Positions 25,599 to 34,552 of a stretch of 57,837 nt of DNA are shown here, piece after piece. Within the stretch, counting starts at the first letter, position 1. Each line of letters begins with the position of its first letter. Source of the stretch: Actinomycetota bacterium (lineage in GTDB: Bacteria > Actinomycetota > Acidimicrobiia > Acidimicrobiales > Ilumatobacteraceae); assembly GCA_016870215.1 (NCBI GenBank), contig VGCD01000001.1, forward strand, positions 1 to 57,837, written 5' to 3'. The translations under genes were made by a program, and so were the position numbers. The notes below the pieces were generated by a model, which was not told the origin of the DNA, searched no databases, and saw only the letters and a program-made list of their open reading frames with translations.

Positions 25599-26504
25599 TT
25601 ATGAACGCGTGAGGAGTGCGCGCAGGGCTACGTCGAGGGTGGGGTGGGCAAACGTGAATCCGTCTTTCAACAAGGCGTTTGGCAATACGCGCTGACCAGT
25701 GAAAAGCAACGCTTCAGCAAGTTCACCACCGAGCAACAACTTCGGGCCAAACGAAGGAATGGTTTGAAATGCGGGGCGACGAAGTGCGCGACCGAGTTCT
25801 TTGGTGAATTGACCATTGGTCACAGGGTGCGGTGCGGTGAGGTTGACAGGTCCGGACAATTGCGACGACAGAAGGTGCGTGATTGCGGCGACTTCGTCGT
25901 CGATGGAGATCCAGCTTTGCCAGTGCTTTCCATTCTTGAACTTTCCACCGAGGCCTGCTTTGAAGATTGGTAGCTGTTTCTTCAGAGCGCCACCCTTTGT
26001 CGACAAGACGATGCCGGTGCGCAGATACACGGTGCGAATGCCTGCTTGCACTGCCGGTGCCGCCGCTGCTTCCCACTGTTCGCACACGTCAGCGAGAAAA
26101 CCACTTCCGTGCGGGCTGGTCTCGGTGAGTTCTTCGTCGCCAGTTGCACCGTAAATACCAATTGCGGATCCGCTGAGAAACACAGATGGCTTGGTGGGCA
26201 ACTGAGCAATCGCTGATGCGATGAGCGATGTTCCCTTTGTGCGGCTTTCAAGGATCTCGCGTTTGTAGTCATCGGTCCATCGCTTATCACCAATGCCCGC
26301 ACCGGCGAGGTGCACGACGGCGTCGATGCCGACAAGTTTGTCTGCATCGATTGTTCCCGCATGCGGGTTCCATTTCACCGCGGTCGCAGACGATGTGGCG
26401 TTGTCGCCGCGAACCGCGTGCAACACGGTGTGACCTGCAGAGGACAGGTGTGCGCTGAGCGCCGACCCAATGAGACCTGATGCGCCAGTGACGAGAACTT
26501 TCAT
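25599..26504 (-). CDS. TIGR01777-family NAD(P)-dependent epimerase-like protein (YfcH/SulA type)
   Basis: A 301-residue atypical SDR: TGASGLIGSALSAHL, then VVHLAGAGIGDKRWT, SGSAIGIYG, LRTGIVLS and KHWQSWISIDDEV, all hallmarks of the YfcH-like family. Members lack a proven substrate. TAGCCT lies 7 nt before the ATG (26517-26512). It is first in the three-gene operon with the FAD oxidoreductase and SRPBCC protein; fusions of SRPBCC domains with this family are known, which supports a shared function. Confidence 0.92.
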   Translation of the reverse strand: MKVLVTGASGLIGSALSAHLSSAGHTVLHAVRGDNATSSATAVKWNPHAGTIDADKLVGIDAVVHLAGAGIGDKRWTDDYKREILESRTKGTSLIASAIAQLPTKPSVFLSGSAIGIYGATGDEELTETSPHGSGFLADVCEQWEAAAAPAVQAGIRTVYLRTGIVLSTKGGALKKQLPIFKAGLGGKFKNGKHWQSWISIDDEVAAITHLLSSQLSGPVNLTAPHPVTNGQFTKELGRALRRPAFQTIPSFGPKLLLGGELAEALLFTGQRVLPNALLKDGFTFAHPTLDVALRALLTRS

Positions 26505-26511
26505 GCCTGTG

Positions 26512-26517
26512 AGGCTA
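26512..26517 (-). promoter_or_regulatory. Leaderless-type -10 element of the epimerase operon
   Basis: TAGCCT (minus strand) ends 7 nt before the ATG at 26504. The divergent gene at 26580 has TAGGAT at 26566-26571, so this 75-bp gap probably carries two back-to-back promoters. Confidence 0.5.
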
Positions 26518-26579
26518 GGTCTGGTCTGCTGGGCGTGTGTAATGGGGCTCGAAAGACTCTGACCGTAGGATGACGAGCG

Positions 26580-27002
26580 ATGAGCACCCGCAAACTCATA
26601 CTCACGGCCCTTCTGTGCGGGATAGTCATCATGATCGCTGGTGGCGTCAAGCTTTTTCAGGTGTCGTCAGAGGAGTCCGAGGTGCAGGTGTTGACACTCG
26701 GTACGGACGCCAAATTGGGTGACATGACAGTGACGGTGACAGACATCATCGATAGCGCGGATGCGCTTCTCGTGTCAGTCACCATGGTTGGTGTCGATGG
26801 CGCTGATGCTCAGGAGGGGTGGCGTCTGCTCGCCGACGGTCAAGTGACAGAATCTATTGAACTGCCCACAGGTGTAGGTGTGCCGTGTGGCACCGTGACA
26901 TCGTCTGCGCCGATGTCGTGCACCATCGCATTCGTGCGAGTTGATTCGTCGCCGGTGGTGGCTTATCTGCGTGCCGGCGAGCAATTTCAGTGGTCGGCAT
27001 AG
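26580..27002 (+). CDS. Membrane-anchored extracytoplasmic protein of unknown function
   Basis: A 140-residue protein with an N-terminal hydrophobic anchor (about residues 6-27) and an exported, beta-rich domain with acidic strands (LGDMTVTVTDIIDSADALLVSVTMVG). Two cysteines (in VPCGTVT and MSCTIAF) could form a disulfide. The pattern resembles DUF4352-type immunoglobulin-like domains, but I cannot assign a family. TAGGAT lies 8 nt before the ATG. A hairpin at 27025-27059 follows. Confidence 0.65.
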   Translation: MSTRKLILTALLCGIVIMIAGGVKLFQVSSEESEVQVLTLGTDAKLGDMTVTVTDIIDSADALLVSVTMVGVDGADAQEGWRLLADGQVTESIELPTGVGVPCGTVTSSAPMSCTIAFVRVDSSPVVAYLRAGEQFQWSA

Positions 27003-27024
27003 AGGCAGCCTGTACGGTTAAGCC

Positions 27025-27059
27025 TGCCCTGATGGCGACATGGGTCGCTGACGGGCAGC
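27025..27059 (+). terminator. Two-stage hairpin between the anchored protein gene and lpd
   Basis: CTGCCC (27025-27030) pairs with GGGCAG (27054-27059), and an inner GCGAC-ATGG-GTCGC hairpin sits at 27036-27049. It lies 23 nt after one stop codon and 45 nt before the lpd start. It could end the upstream transcript or be part of the lpd leader; no U-run follows. Confidence 0.4.
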
Positions 27060-27103
27060 ACATGCGCAACAGCGCGTAGGCCAAGCCAACGGAGGTGTCA
27101 ACA

Positions 27104-28504
27104 GTGGCCGAACAGTTCGACCTCGTCGTCATCGGAGGTGGCCCAGGTGGGTACGCCGCAGCCTTCTATGCAGCATCTGCAGGTATGGCAGTTGCGCTCA
27201 TCGAGAAAGACACCATCGGTGGAACGTGTCTCAACCGTGGTTGCATTCCGGCGAAGGCGTTTCTCGAGACGGCAGCAGTGCGGCGACATGTCGAGCACGC
27301 CAAAGATTTCGGCATCGATGCTGTCATTGGCTCGACTGATTTTGCAGTTGCGCAGGCCCGCAAGCAGAAAATTGTCGACGGTTTGGTGAAAGGGCTCACG
27401 GGTCTCACGAAGGCAAAGAAAGTCACGTACATCCTTGGCGTGGGTTCGCTGTCGGCAGATCACACGGTGACTGTGAAAGCTGCTGATGGAACTACCACTG
27501 CTGTGCGCGGTCAGAGTGTGATTCTTGCAAGCGGAAGTGTTCCTCGCACGATCTCTGGCTTCGATGTCGGTGGCCCGATCATGACTTCGGACGAAGTGCT
27601 GATGCTCGACAGAATTCCAGCACGCATCGCAGTCATCGGCGGTGGTGCAATTGGATGCGAGTTTGCATCGACCTTCGCAGACCTCGGTGCACACGTCACG
27701 ATTCTCGAGGGACTGCCCAAGATTCTTCCCGGACTCGACGCTGATGTCGCAAATGTTGTCGTGCGCAGTTTTCAGAAAAAGAAAATCGACATTAAGACTG
27801 GTGTCAGTGTTGCGGGTCATGTGCCGAATTCAAGTGGCGGCACTTCGGTGCAACTTGGAGATGGCTCGACAGTGGGCGTTGACGCGGTCGTCGTGTCAGT
27901 CGGCCGTCGCCCATATGCCGACGAACTCGGACTGACCGGAACGTCGGTGAAAGTCAGTGAACGCGGTTTCGTGGAAGTCGATGATTGGTGTCGTACGGGT
28001 GAAGCAGGTGTGTGGGCAATTGGTGACCTCATCAACACGCCGCAACTTGCTCACGTCGCATATGCCGAAGCAATTGTCGCCGTGAAGCAAGCACTCGGTG
28101 AGGACGTGTTGCCTGTCGCATATGACCGCGTGCCTTGGGCCATCTACTGCCACCCTGAAGTTGCGTGGGCAGGTCCGGGCGAAGATGCATCGAAGGAAGC
28201 AGGTATTGATGTGGTTGTGTCGAAGCATCAATTCCGTGCCAACAGCCGCGCGCAAATCCTCGGCGAAATCGACGGACTCGTGAAGGTTGTGGCGAAGAAG
28301 AATGCGGACGGATCTGCGGGACAGGTGTTGGGTGTGCACATGGTCGGGCCGTGGGTGACGGAGCAGTTATCTGGCGGCTATCTGGCGGTGAACTGGGAGG
28401 CCACTGTCGACGAGATCGCTGCCTTCCTGCAGCCCCATCCGAGTTTGTCCGAACTTTTCGGCGAGACTGTGATGGCACTTACTGGGCGCTCAATCAACGC
28501 CTAG
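27104..28504 (+). CDS. lpdA: Dihydrolipoyl dehydrogenase (E3)
   Basis: A 466-residue FAD enzyme that reoxidises dihydrolipoyl groups of E2 with NAD. Visible are IGGGPGG, the redox-active disulfide C42/C47 in GGTCLNRGCIPAKAF, the NAD motif AVIGGGAIGCEFAS, VWAIGDL, and the catalytic His-Glu pair in HPSLSE near the end. I chose GTG 27104 because GGAGGT lies 7 nt upstream; GTG 27095 overlaps that ribosome site. It is followed by the E2 gene and the LipB-LipA fusion in what looks like one operon. Confidence 0.96.
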   Translation: MAEQFDLVVIGGGPGGYAAAFYAASAGMAVALIEKDTIGGTCLNRGCIPAKAFLETAAVRRHVEHAKDFGIDAVIGSTDFAVAQARKQKIVDGLVKGLTGLTKAKKVTYILGVGSLSADHTVTVKAADGTTTAVRGQSVILASGSVPRTISGFDVGGPIMTSDEVLMLDRIPARIAVIGGGAIGCEFASTFADLGAHVTILEGLPKILPGLDADVANVVVRSFQKKKIDIKTGVSVAGHVPNSSGGTSVQLGDGSTVGVDAVVVSVGRRPYADELGLTGTSVKVSERGFVEVDDWCRTGEAGVWAIGDLINTPQLAHVAYAEAIVAVKQALGEDVLPVAYDRVPWAIYCHPEVAWAGPGEDASKEAGIDVVVSKHQFRANSRAQILGEIDGLVKVVAKKNADGSAGQVLGVHMVGPWVTEQLSGGYLAVNWEATVDEIAAFLQPHPSLSELFGETVMALTGRSINA

Positions 28505-28557
28505 CCCGACAGACGAAGACCGAGAACACGCAGAGATTTCAGGAAGACGAGAGACCC

Positions 28558-29949
28558 ATGGCAGATGTGACCCTCCCGCAGTTGGGCGAAACAGTCACCG
28601 AAGGAACCATCACTCGCTGGTTCAAGAAGATCGGCGACAACGTCGCCGCTGACGAGCCGTTGTTCGAAGTGTCGACCGACAAAGTCGACACCGAGGTTCC
28701 ATCACCTGTGGCCGGAGTTCTCTCTGAGATTCGCGTTCCAGAAGGAGACACTGTTCCGGTGGGAACAGTTATCGCAGTCGTTGGTGCTGCGGGCTCCGCT
28801 CCGGTGGCTTCGCCTGCTCCGGCAGCTCCTGCCCCTGAACCAACTCCGCCTCCAGCACCAGCCGTTGCGCCTGCACCGGCGCCAGTTGTTCAAGCACCTG
28901 CACCCGCACCAGTTGCTGCGGCGCCAGTTGCGCCAACTCCAGCACCAGCAGCTGCAGCTTCAGTGAGCAGTGCATCAAGTAGCAAGTTGCTGTCGCCAGT
29001 TGTGCGCAAGCTCGTGAACGACAACGGTCTCGACGTCAATTCGATTGTCGGTACCGGACCGAATGGTCGCATCACTCGTGACGACGTGCTCGACGCGATC
29101 GACAAGCGGGGAAGCGCTCCGTCTGTTGGTGCAGCATCGGCACCGGCTCCGTCATCGACACCAGCCCCAACGCCTGCTGCTGCACCTGCAGCGGGAGTTG
29201 CCACACCGGCAGCAGCACCCATCAAGGTGGTGCCGGGCGCGCGTGACGAAGTGGTCGCACTGTCAAAGATTCGTCAGCTCACTGGCTCGCACATGGTGAT
29301 GAGCAAGGGTGTCAGCCCGCATGCGTTCAGTGTTGTCGAAGTCGATTACGCGAATGTCGATGTGACGCGCACGAAAGTGAAAGATGATTTCAAGGTAACC
29401 GAAGGTTTCAGCCTGACGTATCTTCCGTTTATCTCACGTGCTGTGGTTGACGCACTTGCTGACTACCCACATATGAACGCATCGTTTGCCGGTAATTCAC
29501 TCATTGTGCATCGGTATATCGACCTTGGCATTGCCGTTGATATTGACTATCAAGGTCTCATCGTGCCCGTGGTGCGCGATGCCGGTGGGAAGCGACTGCG
29601 CGCGATTGCACGCGAAGTCAGTGACCTTGCAACACGTGCTCGTTCGAAGAAATTGACTCCGGCTGAAATTCAAGGTGGAACCTTCACCATCTCGAACAAC
29701 GGTTCTGCTGGTTCTGTTCTTACGATGCCGATCATCAACCAACCACAAGTTGCCATCTTGTCCACCGATGCGGTTGTGAAAAAGCCAGTGGTCGTGTCAA
29801 CGGCTGCCGGCGAGAGCATCGCAATTCATCCCGTCGGAAACTTGGCGATGTCATGGGACCACCGTGCTTTTGACGGTGCATATGCAGCCAATTTCCTCGC
29901 TCGCGTGAAGAACATTCTCGAGACCAGGGACTGGTCGTCGGAGCTCTAG
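28558..29949 (+). CDS. sucB: 2-oxo acid dehydrogenase E2 (lipoyl acyltransferase)
   Basis: A 463-residue core subunit of the pyruvate and/or 2-oxoglutarate dehydrogenase complex. An N-terminal lipoyl domain carries the lipoylated K42 in STDKVDTEVPSP. An Ala/Pro-rich linker (about 80-135) precedes the E1/E3-binding domain (SPVVRKLVNDNGLDVNSIVG), a second Ala/Pro linker and the catalytic domain ending with SWDHRAFDG (His about 435). There is one lipoyl domain, where many actinobacterial homologues have two or three. The ATG at 28558 starts the lipoyl domain exactly. It acts with AceE and Lpd; acetyl versus succinyl specificity cannot be decided by eye. Confidence 0.93.
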   Translation: MADVTLPQLGETVTEGTITRWFKKIGDNVAADEPLFEVSTDKVDTEVPSPVAGVLSEIRVPEGDTVPVGTVIAVVGAAGSAPVASPAPAAPAPEPTPPPAPAVAPAPAPVVQAPAPAPVAAAPVAPTPAPAAAASVSSASSSKLLSPVVRKLVNDNGLDVNSIVGTGPNGRITRDDVLDAIDKRGSAPSVGAASAPAPSSTPAPTPAAAPAAGVATPAAAPIKVVPGARDEVVALSKIRQLTGSHMVMSKGVSPHAFSVVEVDYANVDVTRTKVKDDFKVTEGFSLTYLPFISRAVVDALADYPHMNASFAGNSLIVHRYIDLGIAVDIDYQGLIVPVVRDAGGKRLRAIAREVSDLATRARSKKLTPAEIQGGTFTISNNGSAGSVLTMPIINQPQVAILSTDAVVKKPVVVSTAAGESIAIHPVGNLAMSWDHRAFDGAYAANFLARVKNILETRDWSSEL

Positions 29950-29951
29950 AG

Positions 29952-31643
29952 GTGTCTGCCATCGTCACCGACGCCGTGCATGCGTGGCCGGCACTCGATG
30001 TGCGTTGGTTGGGGCGTGTTCCATACGGTGAAGCGCTCGCCGTCCAAGAAGCGATGTTCCGTCAAGGTCGCTCGCATCACTTATTACTGCTTGAACATCC
30101 ACATGCGTTCACCTACGGCCCCTCGGCAGACCTCGCCAAGAATCTGAAATGTGATCCGTCTGCTGTTGGTGCTGACTTTGTCGCAGTGAATCGTGGGGGA
30201 GACATCACCTATCATGGACCAGGGCAACTGGTCGGATATCCATTGCTGACGCTTCCGCCAAAGCGATCGAATGGTCCTGCTGACTCAGTGGCATATGTGC
30301 ATTCGGTGGAACAAGTGCTCATCGACACATTGCGAGATCTCGGACTTGCCAACGCCGGACGACAAATCGGATATCCCGGTGTGTGGCTCGACGTGGGAAC
30401 AGAACGTGCTCGCAAAATCGCCGCCATCGGTGTTCGTGTTGGTCGTCGTCGTTCAATGCACGGATTCGCCCTGAATGTGTCGACGGACCTTGCCTACATG
30501 CGCGACTACATCGTGCCATGTGGCATCGCTGAGTTTCCGGTCACGTCGCTCGCAGAAGAGGGAATCTCCGTCGACATGCAAACAGTCGTCAATGCATTAA
30601 CAATTCGCGCTGCGTATGCTTGGGGCGGCGGTGTTCACCGTCGGGCTGATGTTGCATGGCGACACACGCCTGATGATCTCTCTGCATTCTCGCGCGGTGA
30701 CGGACCCGGTGAACCCGTTCGACTGATGAGTCGCCTTGCACGAGCGGGAGTCACTGATGCAATCGACTTGTCAGAACGCAAGCCAGATTGGATTCGCCCC
30801 CATGTGAAACACGGTGAGACGGTCATGTCGTTGAAGCGCACTCTGCGCGACCTTGAACTGGTGACCGTCTGCGAAGAAGCAGGATGTCCAAATTTGTCGG
30901 AATGTTGGAGCGACGGTACAGCGACGTTCATGGTGTTAGGGGAGCGTTGCACGAGAGCGTGTGGGTTCTGTTTGGTCGATACACGGAAACCAAATGTTCC
31001 CGACTCAGACGAACCACGTCGCGTTGCCGATGCGGTTCGCCGAATGGGCCTTTCGTATGTGGTGCTCACAATGGTGGCGCGTGATGACCTCGATGATGGT
31101 GGCATGAGCCATGTCGCTGCGTGTGTGCGCGCCATTCGTGACGTCGACAACACCATCCAAGTGGAAACTCTCATTTCTGACGTTCGCGGAACATCGCATG
31201 TAGAAGTGCTTATGCGCGAGAAACCCGATGTGTTGAACCACAACATCGAAACTGTGGCGCGGTTACAGCGTGCGGTGCGACCATCCGCCGGATACGCACG
31301 CAGCTTGTCTGTGCTGGCCCGCGCGAAGGCCGCTGGCCTCACCGCGAAATCTGGTCTCATCCTCGGGATGGGAGAGACCGATGATGAGGTGATCGAGACC
31401 TTCAGCGACCTTGCTGCTGTCGGAGTCGACATAGTGACCATTGGCCAATACCTTCGTCCGACCTCCCACCACTTGCCAGTGTCGCGGTGGGTCACCCCCG
31501 ACACGTTCGAGGAATTCAAGAAGATCGGCGAGTCCTTTGGCATCGCCCATGTTGAGTCGAGCCCACTGACGCGCTCTAGTTATCACGCAAAAGATGCAGC
31601 AGCCCACGCGGCACCCGTTGCTGTCACAATTGGAGTGCGATGA
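29952..31643 (+). CDS. lipB-lipA: Bifunctional octanoyltransferase-lipoyl synthase (LipB-LipA fusion)
   Basis: One 563-residue reading frame joins both steps of lipoate synthesis. Residues 1-about 240 are LipB: RGGDITYHGPGQLVGYP, catalytic K155 (ARKIAAIGV) and acyl-carrying C190 (IVPCGI). A short linker (about 240-275) leads to LipA: auxiliary-cluster cysteines C307, C312, C318 (CEEAGCPNLSECW), radical-SAM cysteines C333, C337, C340 (CTRACGFC), and RSSYHA with the Ser ligand near the end. All catalytic residues of both halves are present. LipB moves octanoate from ACP to E2 and LipA inserts two sulfurs. It begins 2 nt after the E2 gene and overlaps the next gene by ATGA. Confidence 0.93.
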   Translation: MSAIVTDAVHAWPALDVRWLGRVPYGEALAVQEAMFRQGRSHHLLLLEHPHAFTYGPSADLAKNLKCDPSAVGADFVAVNRGGDITYHGPGQLVGYPLLTLPPKRSNGPADSVAYVHSVEQVLIDTLRDLGLANAGRQIGYPGVWLDVGTERARKIAAIGVRVGRRRSMHGFALNVSTDLAYMRDYIVPCGIAEFPVTSLAEEGISVDMQTVVNALTIRAAYAWGGGVHRRADVAWRHTPDDLSAFSRGDGPGEPVRLMSRLARAGVTDAIDLSERKPDWIRPHVKHGETVMSLKRTLRDLELVTVCEEAGCPNLSECWSDGTATFMVLGERCTRACGFCLVDTRKPNVPDSDEPRRVADAVRRMGLSYVVLTMVARDDLDDGGMSHVAACVRAIRDVDNTIQVETLISDVRGTSHVEVLMREKPDVLNHNIETVARLQRAVRPSAGYARSLSVLARAKAAGLTAKSGLILGMGETDDEVIETFSDLAAVGVDIVTIGQYLRPTSHHLPVSRWVTPDTFEEFKKIGESFGIAHVESSPLTRSSYHAKDAAAHAAPVAVTIGVR

Positions 31644-32755
31644 ACATCTCACACGAACCCAAAGTGTTCGAGTCACGGCTCGGGCGCGTGCGCGCGATCA
31701 TGGCCGAAAAGAACGTCGATGCATTGATCTTGTCGGTGGGACATGACTTGCCGTATCTCACCGGATATCAGGCCATGCCGCTCGAGCGCCTCACGTTATT
31801 GATCGTGCCTCGTGATGGCACGACGTCGATGTTGATACCGCGCCTCGAGGCGCCGCGTGTGGTCGATATGCCGAGTGTGTTCACACTCGTGCCGTGGAGT
31901 GAAACCGATGACCCGGTGGCAATGGCAGCGCGACTCATTGGTGGAGCTCGCACGATTGCAGTTGGAGATCAGATGTGGGCGCGTTTCTTGGTGGAGTTGC
32001 TCGCACATCTTCCATCCGCGACATACACACGCGCAGTCGACATCGTGGGTCCGCTACGAAGAGTCAAAGATGCGGCAGAGATTGCAGCGTTGCAGCGTGC
32101 GAGTGCGGCAGTTGATCGAATCGCTGCACAGTTGCACGCTGGTGATATTGCACTCATCGGATGCACGGAAGCGCAAGTGTCTGCCGAGCTTTCGGCGCGC
32201 ATCATCGCGGAGGGGCATGACAAGGTGAACTTTGCAATTGTTGCTGCGGGCGAAAATGCAGCAAGTCCTCACCATCACGCCGGATCGCGAGTTATTCGTG
32301 AGGGTGAAATCGTGTTGTGTGACTTCGGTGGCACGATGGCTGGTTATTGCAGCGATATCACCCGGTGTGTGTATGTGGGCGACATTCCAGCCGACATCGC
32401 CGACGCATATGCGGTGTTGAAGAGCGCGCAGGCAACTGGTGTTGCTGCGGGGAAAATTGGTGTGTCGTGTGAGTCCATTGATGCGGCCACACGCGAGGTC
32501 ATCGTCGCAGGCGGATACGGAGAGTATTTCGTGCATCGCACCGGTCATGGCATCGGTATGGAAGAGCACGAAGATCCTTACATCGTGCAAGGAAATGCGA
32601 CACTGCTCGAGGCCGGCCACGCATACAGCGTGGAGCCCGGCATCTACGTTCCCGGCAAGTGGGGTATGCGGCTCGAAGACATCGTGGTGGCAACAACGTC
32701 TGGGCCACTTTCGCTGAACAACACCAGCCACGAGCTGGTGTCCGTCGTGGCCTGA
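31640..32755 (+). CDS. M24-family aminopeptidase (Xaa-Pro dipeptidase-like)
   Basis: A 371-residue pita-bread-fold metallopeptidase. The N-terminal creatinase-like domain (to about 140) is followed by the catalytic domain with metal ligands in LCDFGGTMAGYCSDITR (two Asp), HRTGHGIGMEEHEDP (His), YSVEPGIYVPG (Glu) and MRLEDIV (Glu). It should cleave X-Pro or similar bonds in short peptides in the cytoplasm. Its ATG overlaps the TGA of the LipB-LipA gene, so it is translated from the same transcript although no pathway link is evident. Confidence 0.92.
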   Translation: MNISHEPKVFESRLGRVRAIMAEKNVDALILSVGHDLPYLTGYQAMPLERLTLLIVPRDGTTSMLIPRLEAPRVVDMPSVFTLVPWSETDDPVAMAARLIGGARTIAVGDQMWARFLVELLAHLPSATYTRAVDIVGPLRRVKDAAEIAALQRASAAVDRIAAQLHAGDIALIGCTEAQVSAELSARIIAEGHDKVNFAIVAAGENAASPHHHAGSRVIREGEIVLCDFGGTMAGYCSDITRCVYVGDIPADIADAYAVLKSAQATGVAAGKIGVSCESIDAATREVIVAGGYGEYFVHRTGHGIGMEEHEDPYIVQGNATLLEAGHAYSVEPGIYVPGKWGMRLEDIVVATTSGPLSLNNTSHELVSVVA

Positions 32756-32824
32756 CCGCTTCTCACAGCTCCGGCATGTCGCGGGGCTTTGCGACTGCTC
32801 GCTGAGTGGGCGAGACTATTGACC

Positions 32825-34552
32825 ATGTACGACGTGGTGATTCGTGGCGGAACTGTTGTCGACGGCACCGGTGCAGCACCAGTGCACGCCGACGTCGCAG
32901 TCAAAGACGGTCGCATTGCCGACATCGGAGAAATCGACGCACCAGCCCACGAGACCATCGACGCCACTGACTTGGTGGTGAGCCCTGGTTTCGTTGACTT
33001 GCACACGCACTACGACGCCCAGGCGTTTTGGGATGGCACTTTAAGTCCGTCGCCGCTTCATGGCGTCACCACCGTGTTCGGTGGCAATTGTGGTTTCACC
33101 ATTGCACCTCTTACGCCACAAGACGGCGACTATCTCATGCGCATGCTTGCGCGCGTCGAGGGCATGCCACTTGAAAGTTTGCGTGATGGAGTGCCGTGGA
33201 ATTGGACGAGCACGGCTGAGTACTTGGACAAACTCGACGGAACTCTCATGCCCAATGCCGGCTTCCTCGTCGGTCACAGCGCCTTGCGACGTGTGGTCAT
33301 GCATGACGATGCGACGAAGCGAGAAGCAACTGCTGAAGAGATTGAGCAGATGGTGCAGTTGTTGCGCGCTGGTCTTCAGGCGGGCGGTTGCGGGTTCTCC
33401 TCCACGTGGTCGACGAGCCACAACGACCACGAGGGGTCACCAGTTCCATCACGCCACGCAAGTCGTGAGGAACTGATTGCGCTGTGCAGCGAAGTGCGCA
33501 ACCACCCAGGGACCACTCTCGAATTCATTCCGGCAATCGGACAGTTTTCTCAGGAAGTCTTCGAGTTGATGGGCGACATGAGTGCTGCCGCCGATCGTCC
33601 GCTGAACTGGAATTTGTTGCAGGTGTACGCGCAGAACTGGGACATGGTGCAACACCAACTCAGCGGGTTCGACGTCGCTGCACAACGTGGCGGACATGTT
33701 CTTGCACTCACGCTGCCCGACACATTCCGTATGCGTCTCAACTTCAAGAGCGGCTTCATTCTCGACATCCTCGCTGGCTGGGACCGTCTCATGGCATTGC
33801 CAGATGCCGAGAAATTGTCGATGCTGAAAGACCCTGCGGGCCGTGCAGAGATGGACCGATTGGCACAATCCACGCCTGGTAATGCACGCAACGTCGCCAA
33901 CTGGGCTGCGTATGTGTTGCTGCAAACTTTCACGAGCAAATGGAAGCCGTTCGAGGGACGCACCATCGGAGACATTGCTTCTGAACGAGGCGTGTCGCCA
34001 TTCGAAGCTTTGTGCGACATCGTGGTTGACGACAATTTGTTGACCGTCATGACTAACGTCGACAAAGGTCAAGACGACGACACATGGAAGCGACGCGTTG
34101 AAGTGTGGCGTGACCATCGTGCCATCGTTGGGGCAAGTGACGCAGGTGCACACCTCGACATGATCGACAGTTACGCGTTCAGCACCACGTTGTTGGCGCG
34201 CGCCGTGCGTGAGCGTTCACTCATGCCGGTGGAAGAAGCGGTGTATCAACTCACAGATCGACCCGCTCGCCTCTATGGGTTGAAGGGTCGTGGGCGCCTC
34301 GCCACAGGCTGGGCAGCCGACATCACGGTGTTCGACCCGACCACGATCGGACCTGGTCCTGCCGAGATGAGGTTCGACCTGCCGGGTGGCGCTGGTCGCG
34401 TGTATGGCGAAGCGCATGGCATCGAACACGTGCTCATCAACGGCACTCCGTCTGTCCGCGGCAGAGAGTTACTCGATGCGCGCGCCGGAACGTTGCTGCG
34501 CTCAGGTCGTGACACCGATACCGTCACCGCGGCCGCGGCACACAACCAGTGA
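32825..34552 (+). CDS. N-acyl-D-amino-acid deacylase-like amidohydrolase
   Basis: A 575-residue member of the D-aminoacylase group of amidohydrolases. Evidence: DVVIRGGTVVDGTGAAP at the start, the HxH metal motif VDLHTHYDAQ, GNCGFTIAP, IVGASDAGAHLDMID and the C-terminal ADITVFDP. The family removes acyl groups from N-acyl-D-amino acids, but many members act on other amides. The ATG at 32825 begins the family text; a GACTAT hexamer lies 5 nt upstream, so a leaderless start is possible. Its last codon overlaps the next gene's GTG. Confidence 0.88.
   Translation: MYDVVIRGGTVVDGTGAAPVHADVAVKDGRIADIGEIDAPAHETIDATDLVVSPGFVDLHTHYDAQAFWDGTLSPSPLHGVTTVFGGNCGFTIAPLTPQDGDYLMRMLARVEGMPLESLRDGVPWNWTSTAEYLDKLDGTLMPNAGFLVGHSALRRVVMHDDATKREATAEEIEQMVQLLRAGLQAGGCGFSSTWSTSHNDHEGSPVPSRHASREELIALCSEVRNHPGTTLEFIPAIGQFSQEVFELMGDMSAAADRPLNWNLLQVYAQNWDMVQHQLSGFDVAAQRGGHVLALTLPDTFRMRLNFKSGFILDILAGWDRLMALPDAEKLSMLKDPAGRAEMDRLAQSTPGNARNVANWAAYVLLQTFTSKWKPFEGRTIGDIASERGVSPFEALCDIVVDDNLLTVMTNVDKGQDDDTWKRRVEVWRDHRAIVGASDAGAHLDMIDSYAFSTTLLARAVRERSLMPVEEAVYQLTDRPARLYGLKGRGRLATGWAADITVFDPTTIGPGPAEMRFDLPGGAGRVYGEAHGIEHVLINGTPSVRGRELLDARAGTLLRSGRDTDTVTAAAAHNQ

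Noticed and set aside
30635-30790. Possible hidden stop or gene boundary between the LipB and LipA halves
   Set aside because: The frame is continuous through the linker with no stop codon, and no ribosome site or start codon stands out before the LipA half.
30635-31543. Minus-strand ORF of 302 codons inside the LipB-LipA gene
   Set aside because: It is a shadow of the LipA half, whose motifs are fully conserved on the plus strand.
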